Origin: Paraniabella defluvii
GTDB taxonomy: Bacteria > Bacteroidota > Bacteroidia > Chitinophagales > Chitinophagaceae
Direction: 5' to 3'
Assembly: GCA_019316985.1 (NCBI GenBank)
Contig: CP079215.1
Location: forward strand, 4,960,001 to 5,024,000
Length of the DNA stretch: 64,000 nt
Part shown: positions 24,377 to 36,631 of the stretch, one piece after another
Layout: every line of letters starts with the position of its first letter
How positions within the stretch are numbered: position 1 is the first letter of the stretch
The notes under the pieces: model-generated
What the model saw: the letters and a program-made list of their open reading frames with translations, nothing else
Told to the model about the DNA's origin: nothing
Database searches by the model: none
Translations under genes and position numbers: made by a program

Positions 24377-26476
24377 ATGAAGCAACAATACAAGATGAAA
24401 AAGATAATTGCATTTTTGATGTTAAGCTTGGTTAGCTTTTTAGTGCACTCCCAACCAGCCCAACGATTTTTTTCAAAGGAACAGCTAATTACCAGCGGTA
24501 TCTACTATTATCCGGAGCAGTGGCCACAAAGCCAATGGGAAAGAGATATTAAGAAGATTGCTGAAATGGGTTTTGAGTTTGTGCACCTGGCAGAATTTGC
24601 CTGGTTTAAAATGGAACCGCAGGAGGGCAGGTTCGAGTTTGCCTGGTTAGATGAAGTAGTGCAATTATGCATAAAATATAATCTGAAAGTGGTGATGTGC
24701 ACGCCCTCGGCGACTACCCCTGCCTGGATGCGCCTCAAGTATCCCGAAACTTTTATTATGGATGGTCAATATATCCGTGCAGAAAATGGTACACGTGGTT
24801 TGGGGTCTATTACCAACCAGAAGTATCGCTACTTTGTAAACAGGATCGTAACAACGCTGGCAAAGCGGTATGGCAATAATAAAAACGTCATCGGGTGGCA
24901 AATAGATAATGAGCCTCCTGCTATTACCGATTATAGTCCATCGTCACAAACGGCATTTAGGCAATGGCTAAAGAAAAAATATAAAACCATCGATGCGCTC
25001 AATGCAGCATGGGGTACTGCTTTCTGGAGCCAGTGGTTTAATGGTTTTGAAGAGGTAATGATACCTAATACCAACCTGGTAGGATGGTGGGGAATAACCC
25101 ACATGCTTTGTTAGACCTGAAGCGGTACCTGGCCGATAGCCAGGCGGAGTTCCTGGATATGCAGGCGGGTATTCTAAAGCAATATTGCGCCGAAGAGCAA
25201 TTTACTACCACTAATTATACAGCCATTTCTACAGGCGCCGATTGGCTTCGGACACAGAAGCTGGATTTTGCAACTTATACTGCTTATCCAAACGGGGGCA
25301 GCGATAATATAGGCGCAGAAGGCTTCCGGTTGGGAGACAGTAAACCGGTACTCTTTGCAGCTGCCTATTACCAGCAATTGGGTGGCATATCAGGCGTGAT
25401 GGAAATGCAGCCCGGACCGGTAAACTGGGGTAGCTATAACCCCTGTTATTGCCGGGTACCGTACGTATGTGGCTCTACCACAGCTTTGCAGCCGGTGGCC
25501 GTATCGCCTGTTCTTATCGCTTTCGACAGGTTTTGTACAGTGCTGAGCAATATCATGCCGGCACTATTAAAACAGATGGCGTAACTCCATCGCCGGGCGG
25601 TGAAGAGTATGTGCAGTTTAATAAAGAAATGAAGCAGCTGCGCGCACTGTATAAACCAGCTGCGGCGCTACCTCCCAAACTTGCAGCCCGCAAAACCGCC
25701 ATACTTTGGAACCTGGAAAATTTTTGGTCCATCGACAGACAGCGGCAAACTTATCAATGGGATACCTGGAACTATCCCATCCGGTTTTGGAAATTGCCAG
25801 GTCTTTTGGCGCTCCGTAGATATCATAAATGAAAAAACAGACCTGTCGGCATATAACATCGTTATAGTGCCCGCTTATGAAATGGTGGATTCGTTGCTGG
25901 TGCAAAAGTGGAAGGACTACGTTGACCGGGGAGGTCATTTAGTGGTTACCTGCCGGACTGGCGTTAAAGACCGCTTCGGACATTTCTGGGAAGATGAAAC
26001 CGCCGCACCTGTAGCCCAATTGGTGGGCGCCCGCATTACCGCAACCGATATGCTGGCCGCTCATCATAAAGGAGATATACTGATGAATGACAGGCATTAT
26101 CAATGGAACGACTGGGCGGATTTGCTGGAACCTGCTGCGGGTACGGAAGTACTGGCGGTATATGACAATCAGTTTTACAAAGGCAATGCGGCTGTTGTAC
26201 AACGAAAAATTGGAAAAGGTACCGTATGGTATATCGGTGTAAGCACAGATGATGCAAAGCTGGAAACAGCATTGTTGAAAAAAAGTATATACGAAAGCAG
26301 GGGCTACTACAGAAAGTTATCCGCCCGGCCTGCTGGTGTATTGGAGAGATGGATTTTACATCGGGGTGAATTATTCTTCAGACAACTATCCGGTGCAACT
26401 ACCCGCCAATGCTACCACTATAATAGGAGAATCCGTAATTAAACCGGCAGGTGTATTGGTGTGGAAAGAAGATTGA
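24377..26476 (+). CDS. GH42 beta-galactosidase
   Basis: Retaining GH42 enzyme, about 700 residues. A signal peptide ends at HSQ; Met at 24395 is an alternative start with a more compact signal. Barrel start GIYYYPEQWPQSQW; acid/base Glu in GWQIDNEPPAITD (about residue 178); nucleophile Glu in MEMQPGPVNWG (about 343); a trimerisation-like flavodoxin-fold domain (YNIVIVPAYEMVD...GGHLVVTCRTG) and a small C-terminal beta-domain follow. Breaks: G4 25089-25092, C4 25440-25443, T4 25785-25788, C2 25814-25815, and A7 26278-26284 (one base too many). It removes beta-galactosyl units, for example from galactan or galactosylated side chains. Confidence 0.9.
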
Positions 26477-26522
26477 TCGTGAATGCAACAGGAAGAAAGT
26501 GTAAAAGATTTTATCAGGAGAA

Positions 26523-28306
26523 ATGGGAATCAAAACTGTATATATTGTTTTACTTGTTTCCTGGCTGTTAGCACAACCAGGAAATAGCTATGGCCAGACA
26601 GCCATGATAAATTTTACAGGCCGTGACAAAATAATGTTAAACGGCAACTGGCAGGTAATGGTGGATCCTTTTGGGTCAGGCGATGCGAAACAAGTGTGGA
26701 AGGAGCGAAAACCTGTTGTTGCAACAGATTTTGTCGAATATTCTTTTGACGGTGGACCTGTACTTAAAGTGCCCGGTGATTTTAATACACAGCTTGCTGA
26801 GCTGAATCTATACGAAGGCATAGTATGGTATAAGAAGCAGGTGCAGGTGCTAAAGAAGAAAGGGAAAAGATATTTCCTGTATTTCGGCGCGGTGAATTAT
26901 TTAGCTGATGTTTTTTTAATGGGGTTAAACTGGGATCACATGAAGGCGGTTTCACGCCATTCCAGTTTGAGATTACCGGGTTGCTCGCCGATTCTAATAA
27001 CACAATCATCGTTAAAACTGATAACAGGCGGATCAAAAATGGTTTGCCGGGATTGGGCTTTGATTGGTTTAACTATGGCGGCATAACCAGAGATGTAGCT
27101 ATAATAATAACGGAACAAACCTTTATTAAAAATTATTTTATTCAATTAAAAAGGGAAGCTCCGATACTATTAGTGGTTGGGTTCAACTCGATGGAAAAGT
27201 ACTTCCGCTCCATTTTACACTTTCAATACCTGAAATTAAGTTTAAGAAGCAGGTAAAAATAGATGATAAAGGGCATGCCATGATAAATTTTAAGGCGGGT
27301 TTACAATGTTGGTCTCCGCAGGATCCCAAAAGGTATATAGTACGCCTCGAAAATGCCAACGAAAAGCTAGTGGATACGATTGGGTTTAGAACCATTGAAG
27401 TAAAAGGTAGAGATGTATTACTTAACGGAAAGAAGATATTTCTGAAATCGGTGAATATACAGGAGGAAAACCCCTTGAAAAAAAGCCGGTGCGCCAACGA
27501 AGAAGATGCTGATCTGCTACTGACCGCGGCTAAGGACCTTGGCTGCAATATGGTGCGCTTAGTACATTACCCGCATAATGAAGCGATGGTAAGAACTGCC
27601 GAAAGAATGGGAATAATGGTATGGAGCGAGCTACCGGTATACCAGCATATTAATTTTTCTGATAGTACTGTTCCGGGTAAAATTATAACGATGCAGCAGG
27701 AGATGGTAGCCAGGGATAAAAATCGTTGCGCGGTCATTATTTGGTCACTGTCAAACGAAACCTACCCCGGTACGCCCAACCGGAATGCTACACTGATAAC
27801 CCTTACAAAGGCGTGCAGAAATCTGGATGACACGAGGCTGGTGGTACATGTGACCAATACCCAAGGCTATACTAATAATGTATTCACAGTATGGGACCCA
27901 ATTTATGAACACTCTGACCTGGTTGCTGTAAATGAATATATTGGCTGGTATTTGCCCTGGCAAGGTAACCCCGAGAAAACGAAGTGGGATACAAAGTTTC
28001 CGGACAAACCCCTGTTCATTTCTGAATTTGGTGGAGAATCCCTGTTTGGGTACAGGGCAAAAGGTTTAAGTACAATACCCGTCTGGACTGAAGAGTATCA
28101 AAAAAGATATACGAGGATCAAATCCAAATGTTTGAGCAGGCGCCCGGGTTGTGTGGCGTGGCTCCATGGCTATTGTTTGACTATAAATCGCCCGTACGTA
28201 TGAACCAGGTTTTTCAAAAGGGTATAACAGGAAAGGACTGCTTTCCGAAAACGGGAATAAAAAACTGGCATGGTATATCATCAATAATTATTATAAACGA
28301 AAATAA
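26523..28306 (+). CDS. GH2 family beta-glycosidase
   Basis: GH2 enzyme (beta-galactosidase/beta-glucuronidase type), about 595 residues, with a signal peptide ending at SYGQ. N-terminal jelly-roll (PGDFNTQ...LYEGIVWYKK), immunoglobulin-like middle domain, and barrel from about residue 300 (GKKIFLKSVNIQEENP, NMVRLVHYPHNE). Acid/base Glu in IIWSLSNET (about 412), nucleophile Glu in FISEFGGES (about 501). Breaks: T7 26911-26917, C2 27161-27162, A6 28100-28105 and G3 28220-28222. It is shorter than GH2 enzymes with extra C-terminal domains. It is the last enzyme before the LacI-type gene, 45 nt away, and probably shares its transcript. Confidence 0.87.
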
Positions 28307-28351
28307 AACGCCAGGTTATGCCGGGCATTTGCACTACTCAATTCAACCGCA

Positions 28352-29401
28352 ATGAAAAAGGAAACAACCATTTATGATATTGCAAAAGAACTTAAAATAT
28401 CTGCCTCAACCGTAAGCAGGGGATTAAGAAATAGCGAGGAGGTAAAAAAGAGAACAGCGAATTTAATTGCAAAAAGGCAAAAGAAATGGGATACAGACCC
28501 AATAATTTTGCTGCCAATCTTAGGACCAAACATACGGATGCCATAGGAGTGATCGTTCCTAAATTAAGCAGTCATTTTATAGCTTCGGCCCTGGCTGGTA
28601 TGGAATGTGTGGCCCATGAAAACAGGTATAATTTAATTATTGCCCAATCTCTGGAGAAATATGAAAAAGAAAAGGAAACTGTATCTGCTATGTTTGCTAA
28701 CAGGGTAGACGGACTTTTGTTGTCACTCGCATCTGATACCAAAGATCTGCGGCACTTAACTCCTTTTTGCGGGCACAAACACCGGTAATCCTTTTTGACA
28801 GGGCTGCTGACTCTGAAAATATAAGTTCAATTACGATCGATAATTACCAGGCAGCTTACGAAACAACCCAACACCTTATCGCGCAGGGTTGTCAATCTAT
28901 TATACACTTAGCCGGTAATGACAGGCGGGACTTATATGCCGGAAGGATAAAAGGATATAAGGATGCATTGCTGGGCAACAATATTGCATTCAGGGAAGAC
29001 AGGGTGTGGCGTTGCGATCTGGATGAAAAGGCCGGAGTTGAAGCGGCCCGGAAAATACTGCTCATGCCGCCTTCTAAAAGACCCGATGCCGTATTTGCAG
29101 CCAATGATATTGCTGCCATTTATTGCATGTTGCATTTAAAGGAGCACGGGGTGAACATTCCCGGGATATTTGTATTGCCGGGTTTAATAACGATCCTGTT
29201 TGCTCCATGGTACAGCCAGGTTTAACATCGGTTAATTATTCAGGTTTTGAAATAGGGAAAATGGCTGCGCTAAGTTTAATAGATTTAATCAGGTATCCGC
29301 AAGCCAAACACCCGGTAACTGCAATTGTTATGCACGCTAACCTGGTTACCCGCGGATCCTCTTTGCGAAAAGCCAATAAGCGCCAGCGCAACCCTGATTG
29401 A
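28352..29401 (+). CDS. LacI/GalR-family transcriptional regulator
   Basis: Cytoplasmic DNA-binding regulator with a sugar-sensing domain, about 350 residues. Helix-turn-helix at residues 5-26 (TIYDIAKELKISASTVSRGL), hinge to about residue 60, then a periplasmic-binding-protein-like effector domain (DAIGVIVPKLSSHFIAS, NRVDGLLLSLA, FAANDIAAIYCM, IAGFNNDPV). Breaks: A5 28471-28475, T5 28764-28768 and G3 29163-29165. It closes the CAZyme run on the same strand and probably controls part of it in response to a released sugar. No operator palindrome for it was confidently found. Confidence 0.92.
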
Positions 29402-30107
29402 TGAATTTACTATATACTATACGGTTTTCGCCTGCTGCTTAGTACAGAAATGTCAATTTACCCCCTTTTTTTTGACATTTAGCCCCATCTATCCTGACTA
29501 GCTCATGCTAATATTGTGAAGGAAAGCCAGTCCAATGCATGCCTGCAAACCAATTAAAAGGAATGAGCTTTTTAATCGACGATTGTTTAGTTGAAATGCT
29601 GTGTGTTACTGTTGGCTGAACAGCTTCTTGGCTAAGTAAGTCTGCCATATAAAAAAGATTCCGTTCAGGCCGGTAAGAACATTCCGGAACTTTCAGCTAC
29701 AACGATTTTACCTGTCATAAATCAAAAAGAAATAAACCAAAAACTAATAATCAAAATGGTATATCAGAAATCCTTGTTTCAGTCGGGGAAAACATGCCTC
29801 CGGGTAGTACAACCCATACAAAACAAACCAGGCGAAGCATGAAACGATTGCAACCCCGGCAGCTTATTACACCAGGGTTGGTCATTCCGGCTGCGGCAGG
29901 GAGTAGCGACACTTATACAACAACTGGTTGCAGGCGCATCCGGAGGGTGGGTTTGTTATAGTTTATACTCGCCCCAACAGGGTTAGCAGCTATATTTCAG
30001 TAACTGTAGCGCTTCTTTCTGCAACCTGCGATATTGCATACACAGGAATACCAGATTTTTAAGAATAGAAATACTTCTATTCATCTAATAGCTATTGCCA
30101 TTTAAAA
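29402..30107 (+). other. Long leader region before third susC
   Basis: A 706-nt gap. It holds the conserved operator (29447-29486) and a TAATATTG box at 29509-29516; from there to the susC start lies a leader of about 590 nt without a convincing ORF. The other three operator-bearing units have leaders of roughly 150-230 nt, so this one is unusually long. No known riboswitch was recognised. Confidence 0.5.
29447..29486 (+). promoter_or_regulatory. Conserved direct-repeat operator, copy A
   Basis: Half-sites TGTCAATTTACCCCC (29451-29465) and TGACATTTAGCCCC (29473-29486) lie 21 bp apart around a T8 run. AAATGTCA (29447-29454) is also a perfect inverted match of TGACATTT (29473-29480). A TAATATTG box starts 48 nt after the first C-run. 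The same arrangement occurs before the genes at 44413, 56474 and 59324. Likely a binding site for an AraC-type activator such as the HTCS at 49932. Confidence 0.7.
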
Positions 30108-33100
30108 ATGAAACAACAACTTAACTCAAAATGGGCGCAACTCACCCTTGTACTTTTTTTTTTACTTTCCTGGGTACGGCCTTAACAGCGCAAAATGTTA
30201 CCGTTCGGGGTGTGGTTACAGATACACTTAAAGCGGGGCTGGCAGGAGTGAATGTAAGAGCCGTTAATACCAGCCAAATGGTGAATACCGATACTTCGGG
30301 AAATTTTACACTCAACGTGCCTGAAAAAGAAATACTGGAATTCTCGCTGGTAGGACATAAATTAACACAGGTGACGATTGCCGAATTTAAACCTGATAAT
30401 CAGGGAATCATTCATGTGTCAGTGGTATTGCTTCCCATTGATAATAATATGGACGAAATAGTGGTTATAGGATTTGGCACACAAAAACGCCGGAGCCTGG
30501 TTAGTTCCGTAACCTCTGTGAATGTAGAGGACCTGAAAACACCTACGGGGAACTTAACGAATGCCCTCGCTGGCAGGGTTGCCGGTATGATATCTTTTCA
30601 AACAAGCGGCGAACCGGGTATAGGTACCGATAACTCACAATTTTATATAAGAGGCCTCTCTACATTTGGAACAGGCAAAAGGGACCCCTTAATATTAATC
30701 GATGGTGTAGAATCTTCATCTACCGATATGGCAAGAGTGCAGCCCGATGACATTGCAGACTTCTCCGTATTAAAAGATGCGGCAGCTGCTGCTGTATATG
30801 GAGCCAGGGGAGCAAACGGGGTAGTATTGATCAATACAAAATCAGGTAAGTCAGGAGTAACCAAATTCGATTTCAGGGCCGAAAACAGGGTATCAACCAA
30901 TACCAAAAATTTTGATTTTGCGGATAACATCACTTACATGCGCCTGGCAAATGAAGCGGCACTCACCAGGTCTCCCAACGCTATACAGCCGTATTCAATC
31001 AACAAAATCAACCATACCATAGCTGGAGACGATCCTTACCTGTATCCCAATAATGATTGGATAGGTATGCTGATCAAAAAGCATACCCTCAACCAAAGTT
31101 ATAATCTTGGTTTATCAGGAGGCAATGGTAAAGCGCGCTATTATGTTGCAGGATGGTACCAGTTAAATAACGGGAACCTGAAAGTAGATCCTGTAAATGA
31201 TTTTAATAACAATATTAAATTGCAAAGCTATTCTTTGCGTATCAATGTAAACCTCAACATTAGTCCTACCACGGAGCTGATAGCAAGGGTAAACGGCCAG
31301 TTTGACGACTATAAAGGACCTATCGGCGGCGGCGCTGCTACTTATAAAAATGCAATATGGGCCAATCCCGTGATGTTTCCTGCTGTTTACCCTTCGGAGA
31401 TGCTTCCTTACATAGAGCATCCTTTATTTGGTTCTGCAAGAATGATTGCTTCAGACGGGGCATTAACCAATACCCTGTATGTTAACCCGTATGCAGAAAT
31501 GGTAAAAGGTTACAGTGTAACCAAAACCTCCAACATAATGCCCCAGTTAGAGATTAAGCAAAACCTGAAAGCTGTTACGCCCGGCCTTAGCGCGCAAGGG
31601 ATGGCCTATGTACGCAGGGTTTCATCTTTCGCAATTAACAGGTCTTATCTGCTTTTTTTTTATGAACCGGTTGTTAATCCGCTCGATCAAACCTATACCA
31701 TCCGGATGTTGAATCATGGGGAGCAGGGATCTGTAGGCGTGGTAGGCAGGGAAACCCTCAGCTATGAGGAGGGGCTAAAACATTAAACGCGATGATCTGG
31801 GCCCAGGGGCAGTTGAACTATAACAGGAGTTTCAATAAGCACGATGTAGGAGGAATGGTCATTAGCTACCTGTCCAGTTATGAGAGCGGCAACGCAGGCA
31901 GTGTAACATCCTCGCTGCCTCAGCGTAATGTTGGTCTATCAGGCCGGTTTTCTTATGGGTTTGATAAGCGATACATGGCTGAGTTCAATTTTGGATACAA
32001 TGCTTCCGAACGTTTCGAAAAAAATAACCGCTGGGGATTTTTTCCTTCAGGCGGCCTGGCTTATGCCGTTTCCAATGAAAAATTTTTCGCGCCTTTACTA
32101 AAAGTTGTTAATGAACTTAAATTCAGGGCTACTTATGGAATTGTGGGAAATGACCAGATCGGCAGCATTGGAGACCGGTTCTTTTATATGTCGCAGGTAA
32201 ATATGAGCGATGCTGCTTATAGCGCCAGCTTTGGACGTAATGAAGGTACAGGGGTTTACAGCAGGCCGGGTATTTCTGTTTCCCGTTATGCTAACAGCAA
32301 GATAAGCTGGGAGATTTCAAAACAGATCAACCTGGGTATGGACGTAAAAATGCTGGATAATTCCCTCGACATTGTAGTAGATGCTTTCAGGCAATATAGA
32401 TCCAATATCCTCATGCCCCGTACCTATGTAGAAAGTGCCGCCGGGTTTATGGCAACACTTATTTCAAATTACGGTAAAGCGGAAAGTAAAGGAGTGGATG
32501 TGGCCATCGGCTACAGCAAACAGCTCAATAAGAACCTGAGCATCAATCCGAGAGGTACATTTACCTATGCTGCCAGTAAGCTCACGGTGGTTGACGAGCT
32601 GATGTATAGTAACGATATTTCTTACCTGTCAAAAGTAGGTCAGCCCATTTCCCAGGTTTGGGGATTAATAGCAGAGCGGTTATTTATCGATAAAAATGAA
32701 GTCGCAAACTCTCCGCTGCAATATGGCGATGCCGGGCTCCTGGCCGGGGACATTAAATACAGGGATGTAAATGGCGATGGTGTGATTAATGATGATGATA
32801 AAGTGCCTATAGGGTTACCCACTGTTCCCGAAATAATGTTTGGGTTAGGTTCAACCATCAGGTATAAGAAAATCGATTTGAACTTTTTCTTTCAGGGATC
32901 TGCCCGCTCTTCTTTTTTATTAATCCGCAAAACATACAGCCATTTTATCGAAACGGAGGAAATGAAAACGGCTTGATGCGGGTGATTGCTGAAGATCATT
33001 GGTCGGAGGATAATCCCAACCTGTATGCGTTTTGGCCAAGATTAAGCACCTGGAATGTGGGACCTAATAATCAAACCTCAACCTGGTGGATGCGCAAGGG

Positions 33101-33308
33101 AGATTTTGTAAGGCTGAAAAGCGTGGATGCCGGCTATAGCTTTGATAAACTCAATAAGCTTAAGATCAATTCGGCAAGGCTCTACTTCTCTGCCACCAAT
33201 CTTTTACTCTGGAGCAATTTTAAAATGTGGGACGTAGAAATGGGAGGGAACGGGTTAGGATATCCCATCCAGTCTGTTTATAGCCTTGGATTACAGGTCA
33301 ATTTTTAA
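30108..33308 (+). CDS. SusC-like TonB-dependent receptor (third pair)
   Basis: Full-length SusC receptor, about 1067 residues. ATG 30108 gives a signal peptide ending at LTAQ; it needs one T added to the T10 run at 30154-30163. A carboxypeptidase-like N-domain (VRGVVTDTLKAGLAGVNV) is followed by the TonB-box-like segment MDEIVVIGFGTQKRR, the plug with FSVLKDAAAAAVYGARGANG, and the barrel. Further breaks: G4 31771-31774 and T6 32913-32918. It ends in the aromatic strand SLGLQVNF. It is divergent from the other three SusC proteins and heads an operon of four genes controlled by operator copy A. Confidence 0.93.
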
Positions 33309-33351
33309 TGCCTTCACCTCAAACAATTTTCAGTAATAACATTCATTGATT

Positions 33352-35300
33352 ATGAGACCTAATAATATTCCAATAAGAACCGGGTTAATGATACCCATAC
33401 TTTTTTGCATGGGTATCATCAGCTCCTGCAAAAAATTCCTCGATATTGTTCCCGACAATATAGCCACTATCGAAAGCGCCTTTAAACTAAGGAAGGAAGC
33501 CGAGAAGTATTTGTTTGCCTGCTACTCGTATCTTCCCAAGTATGGCGATGGATGGTACAATCCCTCCCTGACTGCAGCAGACGAAATCTGGTATCCGCAA
33601 AACGACCAATCCACCTGGCAGGCTGCTTTTCGTATCGCGCAGGGGCAGCAAAACAAAAGTAATCCCTACTTCGATGAATGGTCTGGCCGAAACCGTGGCC
33701 AGGGGGCAGAAACAGGGCAAAAAATATGGAGAGGCATTAACCAGTGCAACATCTTCCTGGAAAACATGAAAGATCTTACAAAAGTGAGAGATATCACCCA
33801 GTTTGAAAGGGAGAAATGGATTGCCGAAGCTGAATTCCTAAAGGCCTATTATCACTACTATATGTTACGCATGTATGGTCCCATACCGTTAATGGAAAAG
33901 AGTATTAATATAGATGCGAGTGATATTTTTGTAAGACGTCAGCCGGTAGATAGCTGTGTAAACTGGATTGCCGGCCTGCTGGATAAAGCCGCATCCAAAC
34001 TTCCTCTTAAAGTTGCCGACGAGAATACCGAACTGGGCAGGATTACACAACCTATAGCTTTAGCAGTAAAGGCAAAATTATTGATAATGGCTGCGAGCCC
34101 GCTGTTCAACGGCAATCCCGACTTTTCTTCTTTTTCTGATAAAGAGGGTGTGCAGCTGTTCAGTACCGTGTATGATCCGTTAAAATGGGAGAAGGCAAGA
34201 GATGCCTGTGGTGAAGCTATTCGTGTTGCCGAAGAAAACGGCGCCGTTCTGTATACTTATAAAAACGATATCTACAAGCTGAGTGACACAATAAAGACGC
34301 AGCTCAATATACGCAATGCCCTTACTACATGGTGGAATCCCGAAATTATCTGGTCGCATTCCAATAGCTATTTCAATAATGAGTCTTTGTGTATGCCTCC
34401 GGTAGAAAGGGGAACCAACTTTGATCGCGGTGGTGGTTTAAGAGGTTTATGGGCGCCACCATTAAAAATTGTAAAGCTTTATTACAGTGCCAATGGTGTA
34501 CCTATCGATGAGGATAAAGTGCTTAATTTTTCGAACCTTGAAGAATTGAGAACGGCTAAAGCAGCTGATAAATATTATATAGAGCCTAATTTCCTTACCG
34601 CCAGGTTACATTTTGACCGGGAGCCGCGTTTTTATGCTGCTATTGGCTTCGATGGAAGTATTTTTTACATGAAAGACAGTCCCAGCGGAAGCGATGAAGA
34701 TACCTACTATATTAAAGCAAAGAATGCAGAAAATGCGGTTACGGCCACTTCCAGAACTATAGTGAAACCGGTTATTTTGTAAAGAAGCTGGTAAACTGGG
34801 AAAGCTCAACAAGAGGTGTTACGAATCCCACCTGGAAAGGTTATCCCTGGCCTATGATACGCCTGGCAGATCTGTACCTGTTATATGCTGAAGCCATCAA
34901 TGAAGTAGAGGGCGGATCTTCCAATGCTATAAGTTACGTGGATAAAGTGAGGGCGAGGGCAGGCCTGAAGGGGGTAGTAGAGTCATGGAGCAATTATTCT
35001 AATAATCCGGCCAAATTTTCCACGAAAGACGGTTTGAGACAGATCATCCAGAGAGAGCGGTCTATTGAAATGATGTTTGAAGGCGAGCGGCTATGGGATT
35101 TAAAGCGTTGGAAACTGGCCGCCGAAGAGCTGAATAAAGACATAACAGGCTGGAATGTTTTTGGTAAAGCGGCATCATCGTTTTACCAGCAGCGTTTTGT
35201 CTTCAAGCAATCCTTCATTACACCCCGGGATTATTTCTGGCCGGTCGGCGATTACGATACCAGGAGAAACCCTTACCTGGTTGAAAACCCCGGATGGTAA
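33352..35300 (+). CDS. SusD/RagB-family glycan-binding lipoprotein
   Basis: Partner of the SusC at 30108, about 649 residues, longer than the other SusD proteins here. ATG 33352 is preferred over the upstream in-frame TTG; lipobox GIISSC. SusD signatures: AEAEFLKAYYHYYMLRMYGPIP near residue 165 and RSIEMMFEGERLWDLKRWK near 575; it ends VENPGW. Only one break, C2 34751-34752. It lies 43 nt after susC and 31 nt before the next lipoprotein. Confidence 0.92.
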
Positions 35301-35331
35301 TTAAAATTCAATAACCTCAACAACAATACAC

Positions 35332-36535
35332 ATGAAATCGAAAATCAGGTTATGTTTAATAATTGTATCGGTAGTGCTGGCATACAGTTCCTGCAAGCAG
35401 GACCTCGGTTGGCGCGAGCCGCTCGGCGAAAATCAAACCAGGCCTTCTGCTATTACCAACCCTGTAGTAACCAATCTTAACGGCAAAGCTGAAATATCCT
35501 ATACTATACCCAAAGATCCGCAGATATTGTATATAAAAGCTGTGTATACCATGAGTAACGGGGTTCAGGCCGAAGTGAAATCAGCCTATTACGCCAATAT
35601 GGTGACCATTGATGGTTTTTCAGATACCAGAGAATATGAAGTGAAGTTATATGCGGTAAGCAGGGCAGGAATAAACTCAGATCCCGTGGTGGTCACCGTA
35701 AAGCCGCTGGAAGCTCCTATCTGGCAGGTATGGAAGAGTATCGCGGTTCAGGATGCATTTGGTGGATATGACCTGGTAGCAAAAAATCCCTCCAAGTCCA
35801 ATATTGCCATCCTGGTGCTAAGGAAAACGAGTTCAATGAATGGGCTATCGATAACAACAAAAGTATTTACACCAATGTGGATTCCATTACTTCCAAAATA
35901 AGAGCGCTGGACACGGTAGATTATACATTCCCGATGCTGGTAAGAGACCGCTGGGGTAATACAACGGATACTGTTTTTAAAAAAATAAAACCGATGTTCG
36001 AAACAGAGTTCAAAAAAGTTTGTTTAGAACCTTTGTGTTGCCGGGCGATGCGCCCCAGGTTACAAATGGCGCACGTCTTGAGTATGCCTGGGACGGTAAG
36101 CTGACATGGCCCAATACCAGCTTTACCCTGCAAACAGCAGGAGGCCCCGGCCCTCATACGATCAGTTTCGATATTGGCGTGCTGGGTAAGCTCAGCAGGG
36201 TTTGGATACGACCGTATCCCGAAGGATCCAGGTATTATTTTCTTACCACGATGAAACGTTTCGAAATTTGGGGATCAGCTAACCCCAGTCTCACAGGCGC
36301 TTTTGATGATACCTGGAGCCTGCTGGGCTACTACGAAGTAGTGAAACCCTCAGGCCTGCCTTATGGCACTGACAACTCGGTAGACCAGGCAACAGCAGCC
36401 GCAGGCTTTAACTGGAATATCGACATCAATGCGCCTAAAGTAAGGTATCTGCGCATTAGGTGCCTGGAGAATTTTGCAGGCGGAACAGCGCAAAGCATTG
36501 CTGAATTAAGTGTTTTTGGCGATAACAGGAACTAA
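35332..36535 (+). CDS. DUF4959/DUF5126/DUF5000-type surface lipoprotein
   Basis: Accessory lipoprotein of PUL operons, about 401 residues. Lipobox AYSSC (Cys about residue 21). The N-terminal half looks like two fibronectin-type beta-sandwiches (residues about 30-130 and 130-230). The C-terminal 150 residues resemble a discoidin-like (F5/8) fold of the DUF5000 kind (RFEIWGSANPS, KVRYLRIRCLENF, ELSVFGDNRN), so it probably binds glycan at the cell surface. Breaks: A2 35820-35821 and A6 36012-36017. Domain names are from memory of the family layout; function is inferred from the operon. Confidence 0.75.
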
Positions 36536-36631
36536 CCAAAGAGTCGTAAAGAGAAACCGGTCTCTTTTGCAAAGTACAGCGACTAACCGGTAACATAGAA
36601 TACATGATTAAATCAAACTAAAAACATACAC

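Noticed and set aside
1..33308. Reading the broken receptor and enzyme genes as pseudogenes
   Set aside because: Breaks are evenly spread over nearly all long genes, lie at runs, and leave catalytic residues and family motifs intact; real decay would also show random stops and deletions.
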